DNA of 37,854 nt from a virus (IMGVR_UViG_3300025308_000343:1-37854); one strand, 5' to 3'. Numbered from the stretch's first letter, positions 21,290 through 29,519 are shown. Translations and numbers: made by a program. Notes: generated by a model from the letters alone, not told the origin.

Positions 21290-21847
21290 ATGCGGGTTCT
21301 GGTTGCCCTGATTCTTGGTTTCGTAGCCACGGCCGTCCAGGCGGACCCGTATCGCTGCAACGTCGGCGGGCGGTCGGTTATTCAGGGCGAGCCATGCCAC
21401 GACGAGACAGCGCAGGTCGGCCAGTACCGCTGCTTTGTAGACGGCGAGGTCATCTACTCAAAAGCGCCATGCTCGACAATCAAGTCGAAAGAGACACAGG
21501 CGAAAGAAGCCAAGGCAGCGGAAGAAGCCGATATTGCCAAGCGGAGAATTGCGGCGAGGAGGCTTGAGGCTACCGATGCTGCCAATGCGCCAAGGCGCAT
21601 ATTGCTGGCGCAGCAGGTTACGGCGCGGCATTTGCTAGACCCTGACAGCGCCCGATTTCGGAGTTCTTTCGTGTCGTGGTATTCAGGAACCGCCGTGGTT
21701 TGCGGTTTTGTCAGTGGCCGCAATGGATTCGGTGGGTATGCACAGGCCGTAAGGTTTTATGCGATAGACGACTATGTCGTGATCGATGACGGAAAGGCTT
21801 ACAAGAGTTTTGATCAGCGGTGGCTGGCGAGCTGCGGTCCTGATTAG
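21290..21847 (+). CDS. Secreted moron protein (185 aa, DUF4124-like start)
   Basis: A 185-residue exported protein. MRVLVALILGFVATAVQADP is a signal peptide with cleavage after VQA. The mature N-terminus has paired Cys (DPYRCNVGGRSVIQGEPC and QYRCFVDGEVIYSKAPC), resembling two DUF4124-type units. A charged helix (about 65-105) and a C-terminal beta domain (LLDPDSARFRSSFVSWYSG ... VCGFVSGRNGFGGYAQAVRF) follow. GGGAGGT precedes ATG at 21290. It interrupts the head genes with its own transcription signals, so it is a moron that may act in the host periplasm. Confidence 0.7.
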   Translation: MRVLVALILGFVATAVQADPYRCNVGGRSVIQGEPCHDETAQVGQYRCFVDGEVIYSKAPCSTIKSKETQAKEAKAAEEADIAKRRIAARRLEATDAANAPRRILLAQQVTARHLLDPDSARFRSSFVSWYSGTAVVCGFVSGRNGFGGYAQAVRFYAIDDYVVIDDGKAYKSFDQRWLASCGPD

Positions 21848-21891
21848 GTAGCGCTGAATCGCTGCTAGGTTTGCAACTCCTCACAGGCAAA

Positions 21892-21917
21892 GCGCCGAAG
21901 CGCTTCCCCCTGACCGG
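21892..21917 (+). repeat. Three-copy intergenic element, copy 2
   Basis: GCGCCGAAGCGCTTCC followed by CCCTGACCGG, including the palindrome GAAGCGCTTC. It lies 29 bases ahead of the protease/scaffold gene, the start of a head operon. Bases match copy 3 completely over 26 positions. Confidence 0.65.
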
Positions 21918-21946
21918 ACGATGCCCGCGCCGACACAATCGGCGCC

Positions 21947-22978
21947 ATGGCACATCGAATCCGCAAAACGGCCCTCGCGGCCCTCACGTTTGAACTGACG
22001 CCCGGCGCTGGCGAGATCCAGCTGCTGCCGGATGGCTTTTTCCGCGCTGCGGATGGCTCCGGTCGCCCGGAAGAGGTTGCCGCCTGGCACATCGACGCCG
22101 ACATCGCCAGCAAGCTGCTGGCCCGCATGGCGGCCAAGCCAAACAAGATCCTAATCGACTACGAACACCAGACGCTGCACAAAGAGACGAACGGCCAGCC
22201 CGCGCCCGCAGCCGGCTGGTTCATCGGCTCGGCGCTTGAGTATCGCCCCGGCGCCGGGGTCTTCGCCATCGATCCGCAGTGGTCGCCGCGCGCTCGTGGC
22301 TACATCGCCGACGATGAATACAAGTACATCAGCCCGGTCATCTCATACGACACCGCCACCGGCGCCGTGCTCGATATCCGCATGGTCGCGCTCTCCAACT
22401 TTGTCGGCATCGCCGGCATGTCCGAAGTCGCACTGACAGCGTTGTGCGGCGACACCAACGATTTTTCAACCGAGGAGGTACCTCACATGCTTAAAAAACT
22501 ACTCGCAGCCATCGGCCTTGCCGAGACTGCCAGCGAGGCGGAGGCCCTCGGGGCCATTGCCGCGCTGACCGCCAAGGCGGATTCCGTTGCCAGCCTGCAG
22601 GAGAAGGTCACGGCGCTGACTGCCCAAGGTACCGACAGTAAGGCGCAAGACGCCATGCTGGCGATGCAGACCCAAGTCGCCGCCCTGACGGCATCGATCA
22701 ATGAAGCCCATGTCAAGAAGATCGTTGCGGACGCGCGAGCGGTAGGCAAGCTGGTGGCCGACCAAGAGGAATGGGCGCTCGATCTCGGCAAGACCAATCT
22801 CGCATCACTGACCGCCTACATCGAAAAAGCTCAGCCGATTGTCGCGTTGCAAGGCCTGCAGACCAACGGCAATCCCCCGGCCGGTGCCGGCCAGCGCGAC
22901 GCAGCGCTGACGGCTACCGACGAGAAGGTGATGGCGCAGTTCGGCTTGTCGAAAGACGAGTACGTCGCCAATCGCTGA
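21947..22978 (+). CDS. Head maturation protease (Mu gpI-like)
   Basis: A 343-residue protease/scaffold fusion of the Mu I type. The N-terminal half (about 1-160) has LLPDGFFRAADGSGRPEEVAAWHID, ILIDYEHQTLH, AAGWFIGSALEYRPGAGVFAIDPQWSPRARGYIADDEYKYISPVISY, typical of the Mu-like I protein family. The C-terminal half is helical, Ala/Glu-rich and scaffold-like. It processes the prohead and is degraded. An internal start gives the scaffold alone. Confidence 0.9.
   Translation: MAHRIRKTALAALTFELTPGAGEIQLLPDGFFRAADGSGRPEEVAAWHIDADIASKLLARMAAKPNKILIDYEHQTLHKETNGQPAPAAGWFIGSALEYRPGAGVFAIDPQWSPRARGYIADDEYKYISPVISYDTATGAVLDIRMVALSNFVGIAGMSEVALTALCGDTNDFSTEEVPHMLKKLLAAIGLAETASEAEALGAIAALTAKADSVASLQEKVTALTAQGTDSKAQDAMLAMQTQVAALTASINEAHVKKIVADARAVGKLVADQEEWALDLGKTNLASLTAYIEKAQPIVALQGLQTNGNPPAGAGQRDAALTATDEKVMAQFGLSKDEYVANR
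22487..22978 (+). CDS. Internal in-frame scaffold protein (Mu gpZ-like)
   Basis: The ATG at 22487 (codon 181 of the protease) is preceded by GAGGAGG at 22472-22478 with eight bases of spacing, a much stronger ribosome site than expected inside a gene. The 163-residue product MLKKLLAAIGLAETASEAEA ... is the helical scaffold domain. Mu I/Z and lambda C/Nu3 use the same arrangement. Expression is inferred from the ribosome site. Confidence 0.75.
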   Translation: MLKKLLAAIGLAETASEAEALGAIAALTAKADSVASLQEKVTALTAQGTDSKAQDAMLAMQTQVAALTASINEAHVKKIVADARAVGKLVADQEEWALDLGKTNLASLTAYIEKAQPIVALQGLQTNGNPPAGAGQRDAALTATDEKVMAQFGLSKDEYVANR

Positions 22979-23012
22979 TCGCGGCCTTTAACTATCCTTT
23001 CAGGAGAATCCC

Positions 23013-23417
23013 ATGGCTGCCTTGACTGCAGATCGCAACACCCCGAAACAATCCGCCGAGCAGATCCCTGTTCCCGTCGCCACCGCCGTCAAGATTTTTG
23101 CCGGCTCCCTGGTTGCCGCCAACGCCTCGGGTTTTGCTACCCCCGGCGCAACGGCCGCCACGCTGACCTATCTCGGCCGGGCCGCCGAGACAGTCGATAA
23201 CACGGCCGGTGCCAACGGCGCCAAGACCGTGCGCGTCGACCGCAAGGAGGCCTACAAGTTTGCCAACCTCGGAGCCGACCCGGTCGTCCAGGCCGACCTC
23301 GGCAAGACCTGCTACATCGTCGATGACCAGACCGTCGCCAAGACCAACGGCGGCGCCACGCGCTCCGCCGCCGGCAAGGTCGTCGGTATCGACGCTGACG
23401 GCGTCTGGGTCGAGTAA
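23013..23417 (+). CDS. Head decoration/cement-type protein
   Basis: A 134-residue protein between scaffold and capsid. The sequence (IPVPVATAVKIFAGSLVAANASGFATPGATAATLTYLGRAAETVDNTAG ... VVGIDADGVWVE) has the Ala/Thr/Val-rich, beta-sheet pattern of DUF2190/cement-like capsid stabilisers. CAGGAG lies upstream of ATG. The position between I/Z and T fits a decoration protein. Confidence 0.7.
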   Translation: MAALTADRNTPKQSAEQIPVPVATAVKIFAGSLVAANASGFATPGATAATLTYLGRAAETVDNTAGANGAKTVRVDRKEAYKFANLGADPVVQADLGKTCYIVDDQTVAKTNGGATRSAAGKVVGIDADGVWVE

Positions 23418-23453
23418 GCCGACCGACACCCTTTTCCTTTCAGGAGATTTGCA

Positions 23454-24485
23454 ATGAAAAAATTCCGCTTGTACGCCGTTGTGGCTATCGCCCTCGGTGC
23501 TCTCGCCAGTGCCTTCGCGGCGCCGGCCATCGCTTTCCAGCCTTCGGTGGCTGACGGCCTTCCGGCGATCCTGCTTGGCGGCATGATCATCAACAAAGAA
23601 ACGCTCGCCGCCGCATTCACTGGGCTGAAAACCGTCTTCAACAACGCGCTCAAGGCGGCGCCTGGTAACTGGCAGCTGACCGCCATGGAGGTGCCGTCCG
23701 ATACGGCCGGTGAGGATTACGCCTGGTTGAGCCGCTTCCCGAAGTTCCGCAAGTGGATCGGCAGCAAGGTCGTCAAGAACATCGCGGCTGGCAAGTACTA
23801 CGTGGCGAACGAGGACTGGGAAACGACCATCGGCGTCAAAAAGAACGACCTGGCCGATGATCGCCTTGGTATCTACAAGACCCAAACGCAGCAGGCTGGC
23901 GAGTCGGCTAGCGAGTTGCAGGACAACATTGTCGATGACTTGAAGAACAACGCTTTCACCAAGCTCTGCTTCGATGGCCAGTACTTCTACGACACCGACC
24001 ACGCCGTTGCCGGGGCCAGCGTCAGCAACAAGCTGACCGTGGCTTTGTCGAATGCCACCCGCGCCGCTGCGGATGCCTCTTTTGGTGCGGCTTATCTGGC
24101 CATCACCAATTTCAAGGATGAAGAGGGTCAGCCGCTGCGCCTGATTCCAGACACCCTTGAGGTGCCGCCGGCCCTGATGGCGACCGCCAAGCTGCTCATG
24201 GAAAACGATAAGCTCCAGGACGACACGCCGAACCCCTATCGCGGCATGGCCAAGGTGTTGGTCAATCCGGCGCTATCCAGCGCAACGATGTGGATGCTGC
24301 ACGTCACCAGCAAGGCCAGCGTCAAGCCCTTCATTATCCAGATGCGCCAGCGTCCGGAGTTTGTCCAGCAGACCAACCTGGACAGCGACGAAGCCTTCGA
24401 TACCGGCCTCTTCAAGTATGGCGCCGAGGCCCGCGCCACTGGCCTCTACGGCTATTGGCAACTGTCCGTCGGTTCCACCGGCTAA
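23454..24485 (+). CDS. Major capsid protein (Mu gpT family)
   Basis: A 343-residue capsid protein. From Met44 onward (MIINKETLAAAFTGLKTVFNNALK ... YDTDHAV ... NPYRGMAKVLVNPAL ... FVQQTNLDSDEAFDTGLFKYGAEARATGLYGYWQ) it is a clear gpT of about 300 residues, near Mu T size. The first 43 residues look like a Sec signal peptide (MKKFRLYAVVAIALGALASA with AFA-A site). CAGGAGA supports the ATG at 23454; ATG 23583 (Met44) has only a weak site. Whether the extension is made and removed is open. Confidence 0.9.
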   Translation: MKKFRLYAVVAIALGALASAFAAPAIAFQPSVADGLPAILLGGMIINKETLAAAFTGLKTVFNNALKAAPGNWQLTAMEVPSDTAGEDYAWLSRFPKFRKWIGSKVVKNIAAGKYYVANEDWETTIGVKKNDLADDRLGIYKTQTQQAGESASELQDNIVDDLKNNAFTKLCFDGQYFYDTDHAVAGASVSNKLTVALSNATRAAADASFGAAYLAITNFKDEEGQPLRLIPDTLEVPPALMATAKLLMENDKLQDDTPNPYRGMAKVLVNPALSSATMWMLHVTSKASVKPFIIQMRQRPEFVQQTNLDSDEAFDTGLFKYGAEARATGLYGYWQLSVGSTG

Positions 24486-24502
24486 GCATCGAGCGCTGAC
24501 CC

Positions 24503-24527
24503 AGCCCCTTCCCCCGAAGGGGCTTTT
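24503..24527 (+). terminator. Rho-independent terminator behind major capsid
   Basis: AGCCCCTTC, loop CCCC, GAAGGGGCT and a TTTT run: perfect 9-bp stem. It lies 17 bases after the capsid stop and probably tempers transcription into the neck/tail genes. Confidence 0.85.
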
Positions 24528-24558
24528 CTGAGCGCTTGATCAACCACCAGGAGCAATC

Positions 24559-24954
24559 ATGGCCAAAGCCAACAGCAAGCCTGCCGCAAAACCTGCCGCA
24601 AAACCGAATACATCAGCGACCGCCCAGACGGGGAACACCGCTGAAGTGTCGGCAACGGTGGCCACCCCAGCCGCTCCGCTTCAGAACCCGTCGAACTCCG
24701 CCCATGGCGACGAGGAAAAGCTCCCCCCCGTGGGGGAAGGGTCTGCTGCCGACAAGCTGGACGATGTCGTCGTCGATGGCGTGATCGTGACCAGCGAGGT
24801 CGAGGGCTTCCGCCGGGCCGGCCGCGCCTGGTCGCGGACGCCGACGACCGTGCCGATGGCCGAGCTGGACGAAGAGACCATCAAAGTGCTCGAAGCCGAG
24901 CCGCTGCTGTCTGTGGCCTATCTGGCTGCCGATACCGAAAAGACGGCGGGCTGA
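24559..24954 (+). CDS. Mu gp35-like protein (FluMu HI1506-type)
   Basis: A 131-residue protein. The first 60 residues are a low-complexity Ala/Pro/Lys/Thr segment. The C-terminal EGFRRAGRAWSRTPTTVPMAELDEETIKVLEAEPLLSV is the small conserved fold of the Mu-like gp35/HI1506 family. It follows the capsid gene as in Mu. AGGAGC precedes the ATG. Precise role in the head-neck is unknown. Confidence 0.8.
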   Translation: MAKANSKPAAKPAAKPNTSATAQTGNTAEVSATVATPAAPLQNPSNSAHGDEEKLPPVGEGSAADKLDDVVVDGVIVTSEVEGFRRAGRAWSRTPTTVPMAELDEETIKVLEAEPLLSVAYLAADTEKTAG

Positions 24955-24957
24955 TCG

Positions 24958-25365
24958 ATGCCCTACGCGATGCGCCAAGACCTGATCGAGCGTTTCACCG
25001 AGAGCGAAATCGCCCAGGTGGCGGACAGCGATGGGTCGGGCGAGATCGATGAGGTCATGCTCACGCGCTCGCTTACCGATGCGGACGCCGAGATCGATAC
25101 AGCGTTAATCGGCCGTTATTCTCTGCCGTTGGCCACCGTGCCGGTCCTGCTGACCCGTATCGCCTGCGACATTGCCCGCGAACTGCTCTATTCGGATCGC
25201 CCGACCAAAGAAGTGACCGAGCGCGCCAAGCGTTCCCGTGCGCTGCTCCTCGGCATCGCCAGCGGCAAGCTGCGGATCGATGCCGCCCCGGCCGCGCAGG
25301 AAGTCTCCGGCCTCGGCCTGGTCGAGATGGTCAGCGGTCGGCGCAAGACGCCGTTTGTGGGGTAA
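24958..25365 (+). CDS. Mu gp36-like head-tail connector (DUF1320)
   Basis: A 135-residue DUF1320 protein. DLIERFTESEIAQVADSDGSGEIDEVMLTRSLTDADAEIDTALIGRYSLPLATVPVLLTRIACDIARELLY is the typical helical core seen in gp36 and other connector adaptors. It would sit on the portal ring. Start is ATG three bases after the previous stop. Confidence 0.88.
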   Translation: MPYAMRQDLIERFTESEIAQVADSDGSGEIDEVMLTRSLTDADAEIDTALIGRYSLPLATVPVLLTRIACDIARELLYSDRPTKEVTERAKRSRALLLGIASGKLRIDAAPAAQEVSGLGLVEMVSGRRKTPFVG

Positions 25366-25368
25366 TCC

Positions 25369-25812
25369 ATGCCGCTGCTCGTTGCTGGCGATCACATCAT
25401 CACCCGGCTGAAACAGACCTGCCCGGAAGCCGAGGGAAACGTATTCTCAACCGCCGACCTTGCCGGCGTTAAAGAGAAGTCACAAATAACGCCAGCCCTG
25501 CATGTCGTGCTGGCCCGCTACCGGCCGAAATCGAGCGACGGCGGCAGCTCGTCGCAATGGCGCGAGACTTATTTCGTCATCGCCGTCGTCAAGAACGCCC
25601 GGCAGAACAAGGGCAGCGAGCCAATCATCAACGAGGCCGCCGCGCTGCTCGCCGAAACGCTGGCCGCCCTGGACGGCTGGAAATGCCCAGGCACCACAGG
25701 CCCGATCACGCTCGTCGATGGCCCGGACCCCCTGATTACCGATAGTCATGGATATTTTCCGCTGGCTTTTCAAACCCTGACGCTGACCGAAGGCGTGCAG
25801 ACCGACTATTAA
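25369..25812 (+). CDS. Mu gp37-like protein (tail terminator candidate)
   Basis: A 147-residue Gp37-family protein. Markers are ADLAGVKEKSQITPALHVVLARYRP, QWRETYFVIAVVKNAR, AALLAETLAALDGWKCPGTTGPITLVDGPDPLITDSHGYFPLAFQTLTL, resembling tail-terminator folds. It follows gp36 as in Mu. Role as terminator is inferred from fold-like pattern and order. Confidence 0.82.
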   Translation: MPLLVAGDHIITRLKQTCPEAEGNVFSTADLAGVKEKSQITPALHVVLARYRPKSSDGGSSSQWRETYFVIAVVKNARQNKGSEPIINEAAALLAETLAALDGWKCPGTTGPITLVDGPDPLITDSHGYFPLAFQTLTLTEGVQTDY

Positions 25813-25835
25813 CGATTTAAACAAGGAGTAACGCT

Positions 25836-26234
25836 ATGCCCCGCTACGCACACACTGACTTTCTTGATAACGGTCTTGCCTATCTCAAGGCCAATTGCGA
25901 CAAGGTAATCCTGATCAACGCCTATGCTGCAGACTACGCGACCGTCAATGGCGCGAACAAAGTTGCCGAAGTTGCGCTCGTTACTGGTGACTTCGCTATC
26001 GCCGGTGCAGACGGCGCTGCTCGCGTGCTGACCGCAACGCTGACCGGCAAAGCCGGAGGAAATGCGCTACTGGCTGTCGCTGATGGCACGAACATGCACA
26101 TCGCGTTCGTCGATACCGTCAATTCCAAGGTGCTGTACGTCACTGAAGAATCCAGCGACCAGGCTATTACGCTGGGCAATCCGGTCCAGTTCAACAGCAA
26201 CCCCACGTACACCAGTGGCCAGCCGACGGTTTAA
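25836..26234 (+). CDS. Putative structural protein (132 aa)
   Basis: A 132-residue protein with Thr/Ala-rich beta-strand pattern (LVTGDFAIAGADGAARVLTATLTGKAGGNALLAVADGTNMHIAFVD), typical of a phage structural or decoration protein. CAAGGAG precedes ATG. Starts the accessory surface block. No family recognised with confidence. Confidence 0.65.
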   Translation: MPRYAHTDFLDNGLAYLKANCDKVILINAYAADYATVNGANKVAEVALVTGDFAIAGADGAARVLTATLTGKAGGNALLAVADGTNMHIAFVDTVNSKVLYVTEESSDQAITLGNPVQFNSNPTYTSGQPTV

Positions 26235-26237
26235 GTC

Positions 26238-27047
26238 ATGGCTGCGCCGGTTGGTGATTCGTACTCGGGGAAATCTGGCGGCGTGATTGCTGGCGGAAGG
26301 TGGCATATTGGCGGAAACCGGCAAATCGACATATGGGGCCAGTCAAACGCGATTGGTCGCGCTGAATCCGCTGACCTGTCTGCTAGTCCGCTTAACTCAG
26401 ATGCTGGGCTGATGACGTTTTACGCTGGCACATTTGATCGCGTTTACATCTGGTCAGGATCTGCATATGTCAAATTGCAAGCCAGCAACAACGGTTGTTC
26501 TGCAGGGCAATTTGGTCCTGAATTCGGACTGGCTGTCCGGTGGATGCGGGAAACAACAACTGGAACCCTCTACATCAATAAGGAGGCATTCAGCGGGGTA
26601 TCGATTACCTACTTTGATCCTGCTGGCGCGAATTACCCGCCCATGCGCACCCGTAGAAACGCTGCGGACGCGTGGCTAAGCGGAAATGCTGTAGCGATTG
26701 CAGGTAGAAGCTGGCTATGGCTGCAGGGAGAGACCGACTACACACAGATGCAAAGCTGGTATCAGACTCGACTCGAATCTCTGACCGCTGCCCGAGATAG
26801 CGACGGGCTTCAGGACGCATCGACAAAACGACTGCTGATGGATATGGCGGTCGGCTCTCTGAATTATTCCGCTGCTATCGTCGCCGCAAAAGCCGCCGTC
26901 GCCGCGGCCAGCCCGGTAAATACATTTACCCACTCGATGCCGCTGTACATGAATGTCGATAACCAGCACCAGAACGGCCGCGGGCAAGTGCAGGCAGCAT
27001 ATGACGCATTCGAGTTGTTCTACAACGTAAATCACATAAGCACATAG
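26238..27047 (+). CDS. SGNH-type carbohydrate acetylesterase
   Basis: A 269-residue esterase of the sialate O-acetylesterase/CE6 type. The nucleophile block is GQSN (Ser36 in IDIWGQSNAIG), the middle blocks are FGPEFGLAVRW and QGETDY (163-168), and the last block DNQH carries Asp241 and His244. It has no signal peptide. Its place between neck and tail genes suggests a virion-borne enzyme removing acetyl groups from host surface polysaccharide. Codon use is AT-richer than the surrounding genes. Confidence 0.82.
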   Translation: MAAPVGDSYSGKSGGVIAGGRWHIGGNRQIDIWGQSNAIGRAESADLSASPLNSDAGLMTFYAGTFDRVYIWSGSAYVKLQASNNGCSAGQFGPEFGLAVRWMRETTTGTLYINKEAFSGVSITYFDPAGANYPPMRTRRNAADAWLSGNAVAIAGRSWLWLQGETDYTQMQSWYQTRLESLTAARDSDGLQDASTKRLLMDMAVGSLNYSAAIVAAKAAVAAASPVNTFTHSMPLYMNVDNQHQNGRGQVQAAYDAFELFYNVNHIST

Positions 27048-27054
27048 GTCGATC

Positions 27055-28329
27055 ATGGCTCAACCGTCAGGACAATTACTGGTCGATGCTGGAAACCCGC
27101 TGGCAGGCTTGTTTTTCTATGCCCAGGGCACAAACGGAATCTGGGACGCCAATAACGGTGCGCTTCTGGCCAAGACCGGCACTGCCGGAATGGCCGTCGA
27201 GGGCGGGGCGAATGTCGTACTAGGCAATGCCGCTACTCACTATTCGCTTGCGGCTGCACAGACACTGACCGCGCCGTTCACGCTGCGAGTTAAAGCACGA
27301 AAAGAAGTCGGCACGACCACAAACTCGATGACTTGCGGCAACGATGCCGCGACGAACTGCTTTCACTGGCTGGATAGCAGCGCTGGGAAATCGAAATTCC
27401 GGATCAAGACTGGAGTATCGACTTACGGCGACATCGAAACGACAGCGGCAATCTCGACGACGGCGCACAGCGTCATCACGCTGACCATGACGGCAGCTCG
27501 CGAGTGGGTTATCTATCAAGACGACGCGGTTGTTGGGTCGGGTGCGATGGGCGCTGGCGCTGCCGAGTTTTTCCTGTCCGCCATCTGTGGAGGTTATTCT
27601 GGCGGCTCGTTCCGGCTCAATGGTGCGCTGGAATTCCTTCACGCCATTCCCGGATATATCGCATCGCCCGGCGAAATCGCCGCGCTGAATGCAGATCCGT
27701 ACGCTGTTCTTGATGTCGGAGGTAGCAATGCGCAACCGACATTCCCTGGCCCGAACATCGGCAATCAGATAGGCATCGTCGGCGTCGCGCTGTCGGTAAA
27801 CGACGTTTCCAGCAAATTTTCCGACACCGATGCGCTGACCTTCTCGGCTATTGGCACATGGCCCCCCGGCGTCACGGTGTCGAGTGCTGGCGTCATTTCA
27901 GGTACGCCGGTGACAGCCGGCGTTTATTCAGGACTGGCTGTCCGCGCCACCGACACGGCATCTCAGCCGATTGATTCGGACACCTTCAGCTTCACGATCA
28001 GCGCAGCGTCGCACTTGATTACGGCGTCGAACAGCCAGCAAGTCAACACGGCCGGCGCAGCGAGCGTCCAGCAATCCGGCTTCGGTACCATCACACTGCC
28101 CGCCCTGCGAGATTGGGGCACGGGCAACCTGAAGCCGAATGAAACAGGCGTAAGGATCATTGTTAACAATGAGGCATCTGGCGCGCTGGCTACAATGCTG
28201 ACCAACCAGACAGCCGACGCATCCGCCGTCTTGCCGATGATCAGCGGGCTGGTCTCGGGCACCGAATACCGCATCACCACGATTCTCGCTGACGGCAGCG
28301 AAGGCACCTGGGTGTACACGGCCTCATGA
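27055..28329 (+). CDS. LamG/Ig-like virion surface protein with one SQQ repeat
   Basis: A 424-residue protein. About 50-215 is a LamG/concanavalin-like sandwich (HYSLAAAQTLTAPFTLRVKARKE ... FFLSAICGGYSGGSFRLNGALEFLHAIPGYIASPGEIAALN). About 230-320 is an Ig/cadherin-like domain (FSDTDALTFSAIGTWPPGVTVSSAGVISGTPVTAGVYSGLAVRATD). Then HLITASNSQQVNTAGAASVQQ (Ser327) is one copy of the repeat that is multiplied in the next gene. A C-terminal fibronectin-like domain follows. It probably binds carbohydrate. Confidence 0.7.
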   Translation: MAQPSGQLLVDAGNPLAGLFFYAQGTNGIWDANNGALLAKTGTAGMAVEGGANVVLGNAATHYSLAAAQTLTAPFTLRVKARKEVGTTTNSMTCGNDAATNCFHWLDSSAGKSKFRIKTGVSTYGDIETTAAISTTAHSVITLTMTAAREWVIYQDDAVVGSGAMGAGAAEFFLSAICGGYSGGSFRLNGALEFLHAIPGYIASPGEIAALNADPYAVLDVGGSNAQPTFPGPNIGNQIGIVGVALSVNDVSSKFSDTDALTFSAIGTWPPGVTVSSAGVISGTPVTAGVYSGLAVRATDTASQPIDSDTFSFTISAASHLITASNSQQVNTAGAASVQQSGFGTITLPALRDWGTGNLKPNETGVRIIVNNEASGALATMLTNQTADASAVLPMISGLVSGTEYRITTILADGSEGTWVYTAS

Positions 28330-29519
28330 GCCATTTAGTATCCCTTTTCGCGCCTATCCCCGGCGCGCATACCGTTAAAAAGTATGCGGGGTTTGGCATT
28401 CTCGGTGCGGATATTCCGGCGACTGGCGACAACGGTGGGTCGCCGGTTCTCAACGATGGCATCCTGCCGGGGAGTGAATATTACTGGCGGATTGAGGTTG
28501 CGCCGAGTTCCGGGACGCTGACCATCTTTCCAGACCTGTCGTTTGAGCTTGACGGCGCGGCAGATGGTGATTGGACATGGCAATATCGGCTGTTCGAGGA
28601 CGGTACCGATGAGGGTGTTGCTACTGTATCGGTGCATGTCGGGGGACACGATGTCACGATAGCCTCCAGCCAGCAGGTCAATCAGGCATCGCCGGCCAGC
28701 GTCCAGCAAACGCATCTGATTTCGGTATCCGATAGCCAGCAGGAAAACCAATCAAGTGCGGCCGCCATCCAGCAGACGCACAAGGTTGTGGCCGCCGACA
28801 GCCAGCAGTCGAATGTCGCCAGCGCGGCCAGTGTCAGCCAGTCATCGACCTCATTCATTTCAGCCGCCAACTCGATCCAGACCAACCAGTCCGATGCAGC
28901 GGCCATTCGCCAGACCCATTTGCTTGGCGTAGCCTCCAGCCAGCAAGTCAATCAGACCAGCGCGGCAGCGGTGTTGCAGGTTGTTTCCGGATACCTTATC
29001 GCGACTGATTCGCAGCAGATCAACCAGGCAAGCGCGGCGGCTGTCAGGCAGACACACCTGATCGGCGTGGCCAGTTCGCAGCAAATCAATCGCAGCAGCG
29101 GGGCAATGGTGTCCGACGGAACCGTGGCAGCCGTTTTTTTCCTTGGCGTTTCAATCGAGAAGCGGACGCGGGTCGGCCTGACTGATTCGCCTGTTGGCGT
29201 TTATTTATGGCAGGAGATCGCTTTGGAAAATGTTTATCTCAAGGGCGAGGTTGTCCGTTTGCTTTGTCGGGTCGCTGACACCAATGGTCGTGACATCGAC
29301 CCGCCCGCGCTATCGTTAATGACGCGTTACGGTAGTGGCGTGCCGAGCGAGCTGGTGTTCGGTATTGATCCGGCAATCGTGCGCGCCCGCCAGGGGCGTT
29401 ATTACGCCGATGTGCCGTTGACCGAGCGCGGCACGATGTATTACCGCTGGGAAACCGGCGCCGATGACAAGGGCGCTGGCGAGTCCTCCATCGTCGTGCG
29501 CGGGGGCCGTTTCCAGTAG
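28326..29519 (+). CDS. Surface protein with 22-residue SQQxN repeats
   Basis: A 397-residue protein. N-terminal about 1-107 is Ig-like. Residues 108-265 hold seven repeats of about 22 residues, HLI.VA.SQQ.NQ.SAAA(V/I)(Q/R)QT, with SQQ at 115, 137, 159, (SIQ 183), 205, 229 and 251. The C-terminal domain (about 268-397, RTRVGLTDSPVGVYLWQEI ... GRYYADVPLTERGTMYYRWETG) is a phage structural Ig-like fold. Spacing and Q/N ladder recall curlin repeats and beta-solenoids. Function unknown; an extended spike or fibre is plausible. Confidence 0.75.
   Translation: MSHLVSLFAPIPGAHTVKKYAGFGILGADIPATGDNGGSPVLNDGILPGSEYYWRIEVAPSSGTLTIFPDLSFELDGAADGDWTWQYRLFEDGTDEGVATVSVHVGGHDVTIASSQQVNQASPASVQQTHLISVSDSQQENQSSAAAIQQTHKVVAADSQQSNVASAASVSQSSTSFISAANSIQTNQSDAAAIRQTHLLGVASSQQVNQTSAAAVLQVVSGYLIATDSQQINQASAAAVRQTHLIGVASSQQINRSSGAMVSDGTVAAVFFLGVSIEKRTRVGLTDSPVGVYLWQEIALENVYLKGEVVRLLCRVADTNGRDIDPPALSLMTRYGSGVPSELVFGIDPAIVRARQGRYYADVPLTERGTMYYRWETGADDKGAGESSIVVRGGRFQ
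28647..29121 (+). repeat. Tandem coding repeat array (66/72-base units)
   Basis: Seven units of 66 or 72 bases encode the SQQxN repeats. AGCCAGCAGGTCAATCAG-like words recur at each unit. Units have diverged, so this is an old array rather than a recent slippage product. Additional copy near 28021-28080 in the preceding gene. Confidence 0.8.

Noticed and set aside
28647-29121. Tandem repeats considered as a CRISPR array
   Set aside because: The repeats are in frame, code for a regular protein motif and have no unique spacers.
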